Shown here piece after piece: positions 1 through 7,985 of a stretch of DNA of 26,816 bases (position 1 is the stretch's first letter; each line of letters starts with the position of its first letter). Source of the DNA: JANNAV01 sp031384695. Lineage in GTDB: Bacteria; Pseudomonadota; Alphaproteobacteria; Rhodobacterales; Rhodobacteraceae. The notes below the pieces were generated by a model. The model had not been told where the DNA came from, did not search any database, and saw only the letters and a program-made list of their open reading frames with translations. A program made the position numbers and the translations under genes. The stretch spans positions 1 through 26,816 of the forward strand of contig JANNAV010000120.1 of the NCBI GenBank assembly GCA_031384695.1, given 5' to 3'.

Positions 1-1
1 A

Positions 2-1423
2 TACCCCGAGGAGACCCGGCTGACCTACCGTTTCCTAGACCTGCGGCGTGAGAAATTGCACGCCAACATGATGCTGCGCTCGAACGTGGTGCGGTCGATC
101 CGCAACCGGATGTGGGATCAGGGGTTTACCGAGTTTCAGACGCCGATCATCACGGCGTCCTCGCCTGAGGGAGCGCGGGATTTTCTGGTGCCGTCGCGCC
201 TGCATCCGGGCAAGTTCTACGCCCTGCCGCAGGCGCCGCAGCAGTTCAAGCAGCTGATCATGGTGGCGGGGTTCGACCGGTACTTCCAGATCGCGCCCTG
301 TTTCCGCGATGAAGACCCGCGCGCGGACCGGTCGCCCACCGATTTCTACCAGCTTGATATCGAGATGAGTTTTGTCGAGCAGGAAGACGTCTTCGCCGCC
401 GTGCAGCCGGTGGTGCAGGGGATTTTCGAGGAGTTCGCGCCGGGGAAGAAGGTGTATGCCGACTGGCCGTTGATTGCCTACCGCGACAGCCTGTTGTGGT
501 ACGGATCGGACAAGCCGGACCTGCGCAACCCGATCCGGATGCAGATCGTCTCCGAACATTTCGCGGGGTCGGGTTTTGCGATTTTCGCGCGGTTGCTGGA
601 GAATGAGGGGACGGAAGTGCGGGCCATTCCGGCGCCGAAGGGCGGCAGCCGCAAGTTTTGCGACCGGATGAATGCGTTTGCCCAGAAAGAGGGCCTGCCG
701 GGGATGGGGTATATCCTGTGGCGCAACGCCGAGGATGGTTCGGGGATGGAAGCGGCCGGGCCGGTGGCCAAGAACATCGGGCCAGAGCGGGCCGAGGCCA
801 TTCGGGTGCAGTTGGGCCTTGGGCTGGGGGATGCGGCGTTTTTCCTTGGTGGCAAGCCGGAGCAGTTCGAGGCGGTGGCGGGGCGGGCGAGGAATGAGAT
901 CGGGCGGGAGTTGGGGTTGACGGAGGAGGGGTGCTTCAGGTTCGCCTGGATTGTCGATTTTCCGATGTATGAGAAAACCGACGAGGGCAAGATTGATTTC
1001 TCGCATAACCCGTTTTCGATGCCGCAAGGCGGGCTTGAGGCGTTGCAGGGCGATCCGCTGGCGGTTTACGCCTATCAGTATGATCTGGCCTGCAATGGCT
1101 ATGAGCTGATTTCGGGCGGCATTCGCAACCACAAGCCCGAGATCATGTTCAAGGCGTTCGAATTGGCGGGCTATCCGGCGTCCGAGGTGGAAAAGCGCTT
1201 TGGCGGCATGGTGAAGGCGTTCAAATATGGCGCACCCCCGCATGGCGGCTGTGCGGCGGGGATCGACCGGATCGTGATGCTGCTGGCGGATGAGGCCAAC
1301 ATCCGCGAGGTGATCATGTTCCCGATGAACCAGCGCGCGGAGGATTTGCTGATGGGCGCGCCGAGCGAGCCCTTGGGGGCGCAGTTGCGCGATCTGGGCC
1401 TGCGGGTGGTGCCGAAGGACTGA
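2..1423 (+). CDS. aspS: Aspartyl-tRNA synthetase, class II (5' end outside the window)
   Basis: Charges tRNA-Asp (in many alphaproteobacteria also tRNA-Asn) with aspartate in the cytosol. The frame is open from base 2, ahead of the first internal ATG at 56, and reads YPEETRLTYRFLDLRRE, the usual entry to the bacterial AspRS catalytic domain. Class II motif 2 is visible as FRDEDPRADRSPTDFYQLDIE and motif 3 as GGCAAGIDRIVMLL. The bacterial-type GAD insertion lies between them. About 473 residues are present; against the roughly 590 of the family, the missing part is the N-terminal OB-fold anticodon-binding domain, which lies upstream of the window. No truncation or frameshift is seen inside it. 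Whether it is discriminating or non-discriminating cannot be decided without the N-terminus and a check for asparaginyl-tRNA synthetase or GatCAB elsewhere. Confidence 0.97.
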   Translation, partial: YPEETRLTYRFLDLRREKLHANMMLRSNVVRSIRNRMWDQGFTEFQTPIITASSPEGARDFLVPSRLHPGKFYALPQAPQQFKQLIMVAGFDRYFQIAPCFRDEDPRADRSPTDFYQLDIEMSFVEQEDVFAAVQPVVQGIFEEFAPGKKVYADWPLIAYRDSLLWYGSDKPDLRNPIRMQIVSEHFAGSGFAIFARLLENEGTEVRAIPAPKGGSRKFCDRMNAFAQKEGLPGMGYILWRNAEDGSGMEAAGPVAKNIGPERAEAIRVQLGLGLGDAAFFLGGKPEQFEAVAGRARNEIGRELGLTEEGCFRFAWIVDFPMYEKTDEGKIDFSHNPFSMPQGGLEALQGDPLAVYAYQYDLACNGYELISGGIRNHKPEIMFKAFELAGYPASEVEKRFGGMVKAFKYGAPPHGGCAAGIDRIVMLLADEANIREVIMFPMNQRAEDLLMGAPSEPLGAQLRDLGLRVVPKD

Positions 1424-1742
1424 TGTGGCTGTGGGTATGCGCGCGGACCGATCTTGGAAATTCTCTGGGAAAGAGTTCCTCGGGACGAGGGCGATAAGGC
1501 GGGATGCCGTTGGGCAAGGGATGTTCCGCAATCGGGTGGGTAGGGCAAACTGGGGCGCGCCTGACTGGGCTGGCGCTTTTCGCGCCTGCCATCCGGCAAG
1601 TGAAATAGGCGGGGAAGGAAATCAGCCGTTCGGGGCTTTTCCCCGTTTGCGCGGCGGGATTTCGCTGGCCGCAGAAATTAGCGGGTGAAAGCGACGGAAA
1701 GGCTTCCTACATACGTTTGATGTGGAAACGGGAGCGCGCCTG
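1424..1742. other. Intergenic gap of about 320 bases, no supported gene
   Basis: Lies between the aspS stop and the DUF1800 start. The only structure I see is a short hairpin at 1631-1645 (CGGGG, loop CTTTT, CCCCG) followed by three T, about 200 bases past aspS; it could be a weak terminator. A GTG-started frame runs through the gap (1425-1688), but its product resembles no family and has no convincing ribosome-binding site, so I do not call it. Confidence 0.4.
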
Positions 1743-3098
1743 ATGACCCTCGATCCGACCATTGCCGCCTTTCGCTTTGGCTATGGGCTGCCGGTGCCGC
1801 AAGGGGCCGGGGCGGAGCCTGAGGCGATGTTGCGGGCGCTGCGCGGCCCGGACACGGTCCGGGCGCGGTGGCCAATTGTGGGCATGGCGGAAGTGTTGCC
1901 GCTGGCCGATGCCATCCGCCGCCTGAAAACCCGCGCCAAGGAGGATGCGGCGGCGCTGCCGCTGGTGGCTGTGGCGGAGGCCGACATTGAGGCGATGGCC
2001 GACGCCGCGCGCCGCGCCACGCTGGCGCGCGCCATCGACAATCCCGACAGCCTGCGCGAGCGGCTGACCGCGTTCTGGGCCGATCACTTTACCACCGTAC
2101 CCAGACAACGGGTGGAGGCCACCCTGCCCTACGCGCTGGTCGAGGACGCCATCCGCCCCAATCTGACCGGAAACTTCGCGGACCTGCTGACGGCGGTGAC
2201 GCTGCATCCGGCGATGCTGACCTATCTGGATCAGACCCAATCGGTGGGGCCGAATTCGGCCACCGGCCTGCGCAAGGGTGAGGGGCTGAACGAAAATCTG
2301 GCGCGCGAGTTGATCGAGCTGCACACGCTGGGGGTGGGGGCGGGCTATCAGCAGGACGATGTGCGGCAGATGGCGGAATTGCTGACCGGGCTTGGCTATA
2401 ACGTGCGGACCGGCATGTTTTTTGACCCCAAGCGCGCCGAGCCGGGGGCGGAAGTGGTGCTGGGGCAAAGCTATGCCGGCGATGGGCTGACCCCGATCCG
2501 GGCGGTGCTGCGCGACCTGTCGCTGCGGCCCGAGACGGCGGCGCATATCGCGCGCAAGCTGGCGGTGCATTTCGTGTCGGATGCGCCGGATGCGGGGTTG
2601 GTGGCAGCGCTGGAGGCGGCCTGGACCACCAGCGGCGGCAACCTGGATCAGGTTTACGAGGCGTTGCTGCGCCACCCGGCGGCCTGGGCGCATGAGGCGG
2701 ACAAAGCGCGGCAACCGTTTGAATTCATGGTCGCGGCGCTGCGGGCACTGGGGATCACCGGGGCGGATATCGGGGCGTTGAGCGCCAAGCAGATGAAGCG
2801 GCAGTTGATGTGGGGGTTGCGCGACATGGGGCAGGTGATGAAAGAGGCGCGCGGCCCGGATGGCTGGGCGGAGGCGGCGGAGGCGTGGATCACGCCGCAG
2901 GGGTTGGCGGCACGCATCAGTTGGGCGATGCAGGCGCCAAGCCTGCTGATGGCCAATTTGCCCGAGCCTTTGGCGATGGCGCGGGCGGCTTTGGGCAGCC
3001 GGGCCGGCGAGCGGCTGCTATGGGCGGTGGCGCGGGCCGAGAGCCTGCGCGAGGGGGTGGGGCTGGTTCTGGCCTCGGCCGAGTTCAACCGGCGATGA
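1743..3098 (+). CDS. DUF1800 family protein
   Basis: Member of the DUF1800 family, whose biochemical role is not established. Family hallmarks are the opening FRFGYGL, the helical segment RERLTAFWADHFTT, the motif NENLARELIELHTLGVGAGYQQDDV, and the later HIARKLAVHFVSDAP. The length (451 residues) is normal. I start at the ATG at 1743 because GGAG sits about nine bases upstream; a GTG at 1722 would add seven residues. No signal peptide or membrane segment is evident. The DUF1501 gene follows 28 bases downstream on the same strand. These two families are habitually found as a pair, so the two products probably act together. The family assignment is solid, the function unknown. Confidence 0.9.
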   Translation: MTLDPTIAAFRFGYGLPVPQGAGAEPEAMLRALRGPDTVRARWPIVGMAEVLPLADAIRRLKTRAKEDAAALPLVAVAEADIEAMADAARRATLARAIDNPDSLRERLTAFWADHFTTVPRQRVEATLPYALVEDAIRPNLTGNFADLLTAVTLHPAMLTYLDQTQSVGPNSATGLRKGEGLNENLARELIELHTLGVGAGYQQDDVRQMAELLTGLGYNVRTGMFFDPKRAEPGAEVVLGQSYAGDGLTPIRAVLRDLSLRPETAAHIARKLAVHFVSDAPDAGLVAALEAAWTTSGGNLDQVYEALLRHPAAWAHEADKARQPFEFMVAALRALGITGADIGALSAKQMKRQLMWGLRDMGQVMKEARGPDGWAEAAEAWITPQGLAARISWAMQAPSLLMANLPEPLAMARAALGSRAGERLLWAVARAESLREGVGLVLASAEFNRR

Positions 3099-3126
3099 GG
3101 GTGGCCGCATGGAGAGGGATGGCAGC

Positions 3127-4362
3127 ATGGAACGCGACAAGGGATTGAACCGGCGGCTTTTTCTGCGGGGGGCGGCCTTGCTGGGCTGTTCGGCGGCAGC
3201 CCATCCTTTGATGACGACGGTGACGCTGGCGGGATCGGACGGCGGACAGCCTTTGGGCGATCAGCGGCTGATCGTGGTGATTTTGCGCGGGGCGATGGAC
3301 GGGCTGGACGTGGTGCGCCCGGTGGGTGATGCAGAGTACGCAGGCTATCGCCCGACGCTGCTTGCGGGACCGCCGGGGCTTGATCTGGACGGGTATTTCG
3401 CGCTGCATCCGGCGCTGGGCGGGCTGATGCCGCTGTGGTCTGCGGGCGAGTTGGCCTTCGTGCATGCGACATCCACCCCCTACCGCGACAAGCGCAGCCA
3501 TTTTGACGGGCAGAACCTGCTGGAGGCGGGGACCGGCCTTGATGTGCCTGCGGGCAGTGTCAAGGATGGCTGGCTGAACCGGCTGTTGCAGGTGACGCCG
3601 GGGGTGCAGGTGGAAACCGCCTATGCGGTGGGACAGGAAGCGGTGCCGTTGCTGGCGGGGCCTGCGGCGGTGCGCAACTGGGCACCGGAAACCGAACTGG
3701 TGCTGTCGCCGCAGGCGGAGTTGCTGCTGGAGCATATCTATCACGATGATCCGCTGTTTCAGGCGGCGGCGACCGAGGCGATCGAGTTGACCTCGGAAGA
3801 GCGCGGGGTGGCGGCCGGGGGTATGGCGGCAGATGGCGCGGCGGATGGCGGGGTGCGGTTGAAATCGGTGGCGGCACTGGCCGATTTTGCCGCCGCGCGG
3901 TTGCGGGCCGACACCCGGATTGCGGCGTTTTCGCTTTCGGGTTGGGATACGCACCGGGTTCAGGCCGGGATCATCGGCAAATCGCTGGCCAAGCTGGAGA
4001 CGGTGATCTTGCAGATGCGCGACAGTCTGGGGCCCGAGGTCTGGGGCAAGACCACGCTAATGGCGATGACGGAGTTTGGCCGGACCGCGCGCGAGAACGG
4101 CTCGGGTGGGACGGATCACGGCACGGCGGGGGCGATGGTGCTGGCGGGGGGGGCGATCCGGGGCGGGCGGGTTTATGGCGAGTGGCCGGGGCTTGGCGCG
4201 GGCGATCTGTTTGAAGAGCGCGATCTGCGGCCCACGTCGGATGTGCGCCAATGGGCGGCATGGGCGATGCGCGGGCTTTACGGGATGGAGCGGGGGGTGT
4301 TGGAGGGCGTGGTGTTTCCGGGGTTGCAGATGGGGCCTGATCCGCGTCTGATCCGAGTATGA
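3127..4362 (+). CDS. DUF1501 family protein with Tat signal
   Basis: Predicted exported protein of the DUF1501 family, which belongs to the alkaline phosphatase/sulfatase-like fold; its substrate is unknown. The N-terminus carries a twin-arginine motif, NRRLFLRGAALLGCSAAAHP, followed by a hydrophobic stretch, so export as a folded protein is likely. Typical motifs follow: LIVVILRGAMDGLDVVRPVGD, LHPALGGLMPLW, the FVHATSTPYRDKRSHFDGQN block, and MTEFGRTARENGSGGTDHGTAG. The start at 3127 puts the arginine pair near residues 9-10 and is preceded by GGAGAGG; an ATG at 3109 would add six residues. It follows the DUF1800 gene closely, probably in one transcript. Length 411 residues, intact. Confidence 0.92.
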   Translation: MERDKGLNRRLFLRGAALLGCSAAAHPLMTTVTLAGSDGGQPLGDQRLIVVILRGAMDGLDVVRPVGDAEYAGYRPTLLAGPPGLDLDGYFALHPALGGLMPLWSAGELAFVHATSTPYRDKRSHFDGQNLLEAGTGLDVPAGSVKDGWLNRLLQVTPGVQVETAYAVGQEAVPLLAGPAAVRNWAPETELVLSPQAELLLEHIYHDDPLFQAAATEAIELTSEERGVAAGGMAADGAADGGVRLKSVAALADFAAARLRADTRIAAFSLSGWDTHRVQAGIIGKSLAKLETVILQMRDSLGPEVWGKTTLMAMTEFGRTARENGSGGTDHGTAGAMVLAGGAIRGGRVYGEWPGLGAGDLFEERDLRPTSDVRQWAAWAMRGLYGMERGVLEGVVFPGLQMGPDPRLIRV

Positions 4363-4396
4363 TTGGGGCCCGATCTGCGATTTGTCGGGTAAATTG

Positions 4397-4426
4397 TTGT
4401 CAAACCCGGGTGTTGTGCTGCATAAC
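4397..4426 (+). promoter_or_regulatory. Possible sigma-70-type promoter for the GNAT gene
   Basis: TTGTCA at 4397-4402 and CATAAC at 4421-4426 are separated by 18 bases and lie 25 bases ahead of the chosen start at 4451. Judged by eye only; the -10 box is weak. Confidence 0.3.
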
Positions 4427-4450
4427 GCGGGCAGCAGATGGGGTGAGGCG

Positions 4451-5164
4451 ATGGGTGAAAAGCGGCTGTTGGGCGAGGCTGTTGCGGGTTGGGTGGTGCC
4501 GGAGCGCCCGGGGCCTGCAGTGATCGAAGGGCGGCTGGTGCGGCTGGAACGGCTGGACCCTGATCTGCATGCGGGTGATTTGTTCCGGGCGTTTTCCGGG
4601 CATGAGTGGCTTTGGGATTACATGCCTTATGGGCCTTTCGCCTCGGCCAGCGCCTATCACCGCTGGGCGAAGGAGATGAGCGGGGCGGCGGACCCGGTGT
4701 TTTACGTATTGCGCGACGTGGCGCGCGGCCATTGCGGCGGCGTGGCCTCGCTGATGCGGATCACGCCCGAGGCGGGGGTGATCGAGGTGGGCGGCATTTG
4801 CATCGCCCCCGAGATGCAACAGGGGGCGGCGGTCAGCGAGGCGATGTTCCTGCTGATGCAGTGGGCGTTCGTGGCGGGCTACCGGCGATATGAGTGGAAA
4901 TGCGACGCACTGAACCTGCCGTCGCGGCGGGCGGCGCAGCGGTTGGGGTTTTCGCATGAGGGGGTGTTCCGCCAGCATATGCTGATCAAGGGGCGCAACC
5001 GCGATACCGCGTGGTTTTCGGTGATTGATACCGAATGGCCGGGGCTGAAGGCCGCCTTTGAGGCCTGGCTTGCCCCCGCCAATTTCGACGCGCGCGGGAT
5101 TCAGCGCGAGCGGCTTTCCGATCTGACCGGCCTCGTGCGCGGCGGGGCTGATCCGTCGGTCTGA
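4451..5164 (+). CDS. GNAT family N-acetyltransferase (RimJ/RimL-like)
   Basis: Acetyl-CoA-dependent N-acyltransferase of the RimJ/RimL-like GNAT branch; the acceptor is not predictable. Visible features are the opening IEGRLVRLERLDPDLHAGDLF, the WDYMPYGPF segment, the strand and acetyl-CoA-loop region VIEVGGICIAPEMQQGAAVSEAM, and the typical C-terminal block NLPSRRAAQRLGFSHEGVFR followed by RNRDTAWFSVID. I choose the ATG at 4451 because a GGGTGAG stretch lies just upstream; a TTG at 4382 would add 23 residues that do not resemble the family. Length 237 residues. It stands alone between the DUF1501 gene and the convergent TerB-like gene. Confidence 0.88.
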   Translation: MGEKRLLGEAVAGWVVPERPGPAVIEGRLVRLERLDPDLHAGDLFRAFSGHEWLWDYMPYGPFASASAYHRWAKEMSGAADPVFYVLRDVARGHCGGVASLMRITPEAGVIEVGGICIAPEMQQGAAVSEAMFLLMQWAFVAGYRRYEWKCDALNLPSRRAAQRLGFSHEGVFRQHMLIKGRNRDTAWFSVIDTEWPGLKAAFEAWLAPANFDARGIQRERLSDLTGLVRGGADPSV

Positions 5165-5201
5165 CAGCCCGTTGTCTGAAAACCAGTCAGTTGACAGCCT
5201 G

Positions 5202-5624
5202 TCACGGCCGCAGGTGCCGCACCCTTGCGCCCCATTCGATGGCGGCGGCGTGCAGGCGGTCGATGGCGAGTTCTTCGCGCACTTCTTCCAGCATGCGCAG
5301 TTCCACCTCGCGCAGGTTGCCGTCGGCGGCAGCGACATCGCAGGCCAGCGCATAAGCAGTCTCGTTCAGGCGTTCGGGCAGCGCATCGCGGATCAGGCCG
5401 AACAGGGCGGCAAGGCCGTCTTCTTCTTCGAACAGGTCAAACACCGTCTGGGCGATCAGGCGGATCCGGTCGCTGTCGTAATTGGCGAACACCGGCATGT
5501 GGTTGACCATGCGCTGAATCGCCATCAACTCGGGCGTGCGCATCTGCTCGTCCGAGGCGGAAACCGCGATCATCACGGCGACAAGCGCGTCTTGCGGTGA
5601 GAGCGAGGCGGGGGTGTCGGGCAT
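5202..5624 (-). CDS. TerB-like (tellurite resistance protein B family) protein
   Basis: Small acidic all-helical protein of the TerB superfamily. Despite the family name, most stand-alone members have no demonstrated role in tellurite resistance. Seen: an N-terminal helix LSPQDALVAVMIAVSASDEQM, an acidic middle FDLFEEEDGLAALF, and the repeat-like second half ALACDVAAADGNLREVELRMLEEVREEL, in which aspartates such as those of VAAADG match the metal-binding helices of the family. The start at 5624 is chosen because AGGAG sits six bases upstream; longer in-frame starts reach 5735 but add an arginine-rich stretch unlike the family. Length 140 residues. It converges on the GNAT gene and is divergent from lysS. 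Confidence 0.85.
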   Translation of the reverse strand: MPDTPASLSPQDALVAVMIAVSASDEQMRTPELMAIQRMVNHMPVFANYDSDRIRLIAQTVFDLFEEEDGLAALFGLIRDALPERLNETAYALACDVAAADGNLREVELRMLEEVREELAIDRLHAAAIEWGARVRHLRP

Positions 5625-5655
5625 ATCGGCTCCTGTCATGTTGCGGTGCAGAATA

Positions 5656-5684
5656 TTGACGCGGCGCCGTCTGAGCAATAGAGG
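5656..5684 (+). promoter_or_regulatory. Possible promoter for lysS
   Basis: TTGACG at 5656-5661 is followed after 17 bases by TAGAGG at 5679-5684, in the 109-base divergent region between the TerB-like gene and lysS. The -35 box is good, the -10 box poor; found by eye. Confidence 0.35.
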
Positions 5685-5733
5685 AACGGGCGATGCGCGG
5701 TTTAAGGGTTTGGCGCGCTTTGGGGGATGCGGC

Positions 5734-7323
5734 ATGACGGCTTTGCGCGATGCGGGGATGGTATCAAAGGCCTGGCCCTTTGAAGAGGCGCGCGCGCTGA
5801 TGCAGCGGTATGAGAAAAAGGCGCCGGAAAAAGGCTATGTGCTGTTTGAAACCGGCTATGGGCCAAGTGGCCTGCCGCATATCGGCACGTTTGGCGAAGT
5901 GGCACGCACGACAATGATCCGTCGCGCGTTCGAGGTTCTTTCGGACATACCGACCCGGCTGATCTGCTTTTCCGACGATGTGGACGGCATGCGGAAAGTG
6001 CCTGACAATGTGCCCAACCCGGAAATGCTGCGGACGCATCTGCAGCGGCCTTTGACATCGGTGCCAGACCCGTTTGGCGAATACCCGAGTTTCGGGGCGC
6101 ATAACAACGCCATGTTGCGGCGGTTTCTAGATACGTTCGGCTTTGAATACGAGTTCATCAGCGCCACCGAGTTCTACAAATCGGGCCGGTTCGATGCCAC
6201 GCTGTTGCTGGCCTGCGAGCGTTACGACGCGATCATGGCGATCATGCTCGCGTCTTTGCGCGAGGAGCGGCAGCAGACCTATTCGTGTTTTCTGCCGATC
6301 CATCCGGAAACCGGCCGGGTGATGTATGTGCCGATGAAAGAGGTGAATGCGCGCGAGGGCACCATCACCTTTGACGACGAGACGGGGCGCGAGTGGACGT
6401 TGCCTGTCACCGGGGGGCAGGTCAAGCTGCAATGGAAGCCGGATTTCGGGGCACGGTGGGCGGCGCTGGACGTGGATTTCGAGATGTATGGCAAGGATCA
6501 TTCCACCAACACGCCGATCTATGACGGCATCTGCGAGGTGCTGGGCGGCCGCAAACCGAACCACATGAACTATGAGTTGTTTCTGGACGAGACGGGGCAG
6601 AAAATCTCGAAGTCCAAGGGCAATGGCCTGACGATAGACGAGTGGCTGACCTATGCCTCGACCGAAAGCCTGTCGTATTTCATGTATCAAAAGCCGAAAA
6701 CCGCCAAGCGGATGCATTTCGATGTGATCCCGCGGGCGATGGATGAGTATCACCAGCAGTTGCGCGCCTACCCTGCGCAGGACGCGGCGGCACAGGTGAA
6801 CAACCCGGTGTTTCACATCCATGCGGGCCGGGTGCCTGCCAGCCGCATGGTGGTGTCGTTCGGGATGCTGCTGAACCTGGCCTCGGTGGCGGGGGCCAAG
6901 GATGCGCGCGGGCTTTGGGGCTTTATCAACCGCTATGCGCCGGGTGCCTCGCCCGAGGCCAACCCGGATATGGATGCGGCGGCGGGGTTTGCGCTGCGCT
7001 ATTTCAACGACAAGATCGCACCGCTGCGGGTTTTCCGGCTGGCAGACGCGGCGGAGCGGGCGGCGATGGAAGACTTGCGCGGGCGGCTGGCGGTTTGGGA
7101 CGGCGGGCTGGATGACGAGGCATTGCAGACCATGGTGTTTGCGGTGGGCAAGGAGCACGGGTTCGAGCCGCTCAGGGGCTGGTTCAAGGCGCTTTACGAG
7201 GTGCTGCTGGGGGCGAGCGACGGGCCGCGGTTCGGCGGTTTTGTGGCGCTTTACGGGGTGGAAGAGACGATTGCGCTGATTGACCGGGGGTTGAGCGGGG
7301 CGCTGATATCGCCGTCACCTTAA
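5734..7323 (+). CDS. lysS: Lysyl-tRNA synthetase, class I
   Basis: Attaches lysine to tRNA-Lys in the cytosol using the class I (Rossmann-fold) enzyme found in archaea and many alphaproteobacteria; the gene is also called lysK. The HIGH motif appears as HIGT near residues 49-52 in GPSGLPHIGTFGE, and the KMSKS loop as KISKS near residues 290-294 in GQKISKSKGNGLT. Supporting blocks are DDVDGMRKVPDN, EFYKSGRF and MYGKDHSTNTPIYDGICEVL. The start at 5734 has GGGGGA six bases upstream; an open frame extends back to 5536 but overlaps the TerB-like gene and lacks family similarity. Length 529 residues, intact. Its stop codon TAA is also the first three bases of the two-hairpin repeat that follows. 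No class II lysyl-tRNA synthetase is present in the window. Confidence 0.97.
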   Translation: MTALRDAGMVSKAWPFEEARALMQRYEKKAPEKGYVLFETGYGPSGLPHIGTFGEVARTTMIRRAFEVLSDIPTRLICFSDDVDGMRKVPDNVPNPEMLRTHLQRPLTSVPDPFGEYPSFGAHNNAMLRRFLDTFGFEYEFISATEFYKSGRFDATLLLACERYDAIMAIMLASLREERQQTYSCFLPIHPETGRVMYVPMKEVNAREGTITFDDETGREWTLPVTGGQVKLQWKPDFGARWAALDVDFEMYGKDHSTNTPIYDGICEVLGGRKPNHMNYELFLDETGQKISKSKGNGLTIDEWLTYASTESLSYFMYQKPKTAKRMHFDVIPRAMDEYHQQLRAYPAQDAAAQVNNPVFHIHAGRVPASRMVVSFGMLLNLASVAGAKDARGLWGFINRYAPGASPEANPDMDAAAGFALRYFNDKIAPLRVFRLADAAERAAMEDLRGRLAVWDGGLDDEALQTMVFAVGKEHGFEPLRGWFKALYEVLLGASDGPRFGGFVALYGVEETIALIDRGLSGALISPSP

Positions 7324-7436
7324 AGCGTGTTGCGTACAATCGGGTCCAGCCGATTGTACGCAACACGCAACATTCCCAAACTGATCTTGTCCTGGATTTC
7401 CTTCAATCTGAATCAGATTGAAGGAAATCCGCTCTA
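7321..7436. repeat. Two-hairpin repeat element, copy 1
   Basis: A 116-base element. Stem 1 has arms 7325-7343 and 7350-7368, a perfect 19-bp inverted repeat around a 6-base loop. Stem 2 is 7394-7430, with 18-bp perfect arms around a single central base. The block CGCAACATTCCC links the stems. The ends are near-inverted (TAAAGCG left, CGCTCTA right). A second copy with the same plan lies at 13441-13557. The element begins at the TAA stop codon of lysS and could act as its transcription terminator or as an mRNA 3'-end protector. Confidence 0.85.
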
Positions 7437-7447
7437 AGCGGCGCGTA

Positions 7448-7475
7448 TTGACAGATTGCGGATCGGCGCTAGGCT
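7448..7475 (+). promoter_or_regulatory. Probable promoter for the DUF4864 gene
   Basis: A consensus -35 box TTGACA at 7448-7453 and TAGGCT at 7470-7475 are 16 bases apart, 35 bases upstream of the chosen start and just downstream of the two-hairpin repeat. This supports independent transcription from lysS. Confidence 0.45.
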
Positions 7476-7510
7476 TCCTGTCAGGGGACGTCATGCGAAA
7501 GGGACCGGTC

Positions 7511-7912
7511 ATGCGTTTTGGCCTTTATGCACTGTTGGGTGCTGTTTGTTTTGTCTTGCCGGCGGCGGCACAGGAACTGCCCATCCAAAGCACCATCCAG
7601 AGCCAGCTGGACGCGTTTGAGGTGGATGATTTCGTGACCGCATTCAGTTTCGCGTCGCCCACCATCAAGGGGATATTTGTGAGCCCCGAGAATTTCGGCA
7701 CCATGGTGCGGCAGGGGTTTCCGATGGTCTGGCGGCACGAGGATGTGCGGATGCTGGAGTTGCGCGAGGTGGCGGGCAGTCTGTATCAGCGGGTGCTGAT
7801 CACCGACGCGTCGGGGCGCAGCCATGTGCTGGACTACCAGATGATCGAAACGCCGGAAGGCTGGCAGATCAACGGGGTGCAACTGTTGCCGCAGGCCGGG
7901 GTTGGCGCCTGA
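7511..7912 (+). CDS. DUF4864 family secreted protein
   Basis: Small exported protein of unknown function. The N-terminus MRFGLYALLGAVCFVLPAAAQE is a standard Sec signal peptide with an AAA/Q-type cleavage site near residues 20-21. The mature part matches the DUF4864 pattern: IQSQLDAFEVDDFVTAFSFASPTIKGIF, SPENFGTMVRQGFPMVW and MIETPEGWQINGVQLLP, an NTF2-like-looking arrangement. I start at 7511 (AAGGGA six bases upstream); the ATG at 7493 would add six residues and is also possible. Length 133 residues. The last seven codons and the stop are the first unit of a 26-bp tandem array that continues past the gene. Confidence 0.85.
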   Translation: MRFGLYALLGAVCFVLPAAAQELPIQSTIQSQLDAFEVDDFVTAFSFASPTIKGIFVSPENFGTMVRQGFPMVWRHEDVRMLELREVAGSLYQRVLITDASGRSHVLDYQMIETPEGWQINGVQLLPQAGVGA

Positions 7913-7968
7913 GGCCGCAGGCCGGGGTTGGGGCCTGAGGCCGCAGGCCGGGGTTGGGGCCTGATGGC
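7891..7968 (+). repeat. 26-bp tandem repeat, three copies, spanning a gene's 3' end
   Basis: Units are 7891-7916, 7917-7942 and 7943-7968; each begins GCAGGCCGGGGTTGG. The first unit is the coding end of the DUF4864 gene with its TGA; the others lie outside it. Unit 2 differs from unit 1 at one base; unit 3 diverges near its end. Confidence 0.9.
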
Positions 7969-7985
7969 GGGTTGGTTGAACGGTT

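Noticed and set aside
1425..1688. GTG-started 87-residue frame right after aspS
   Set aside because: No recognisable family, no good ribosome-binding site, and no sign of signal or membrane structure; long chance frames are common at this GC content.
5192..5204. TGACAG-C-CTGTCA palindrome between convergent GNAT and TerB-like genes, a possible bidirectional terminator
   Set aside because: Only 6-bp arms around a single base, without a T run, and overlapping the TerB-like stop; too weak to call.
5202..5624. TerB-like gene as evidence of a tellurite-resistance cluster
   Set aside because: No other ter gene is nearby, and stand-alone TerB-like proteins are widespread without that phenotype.
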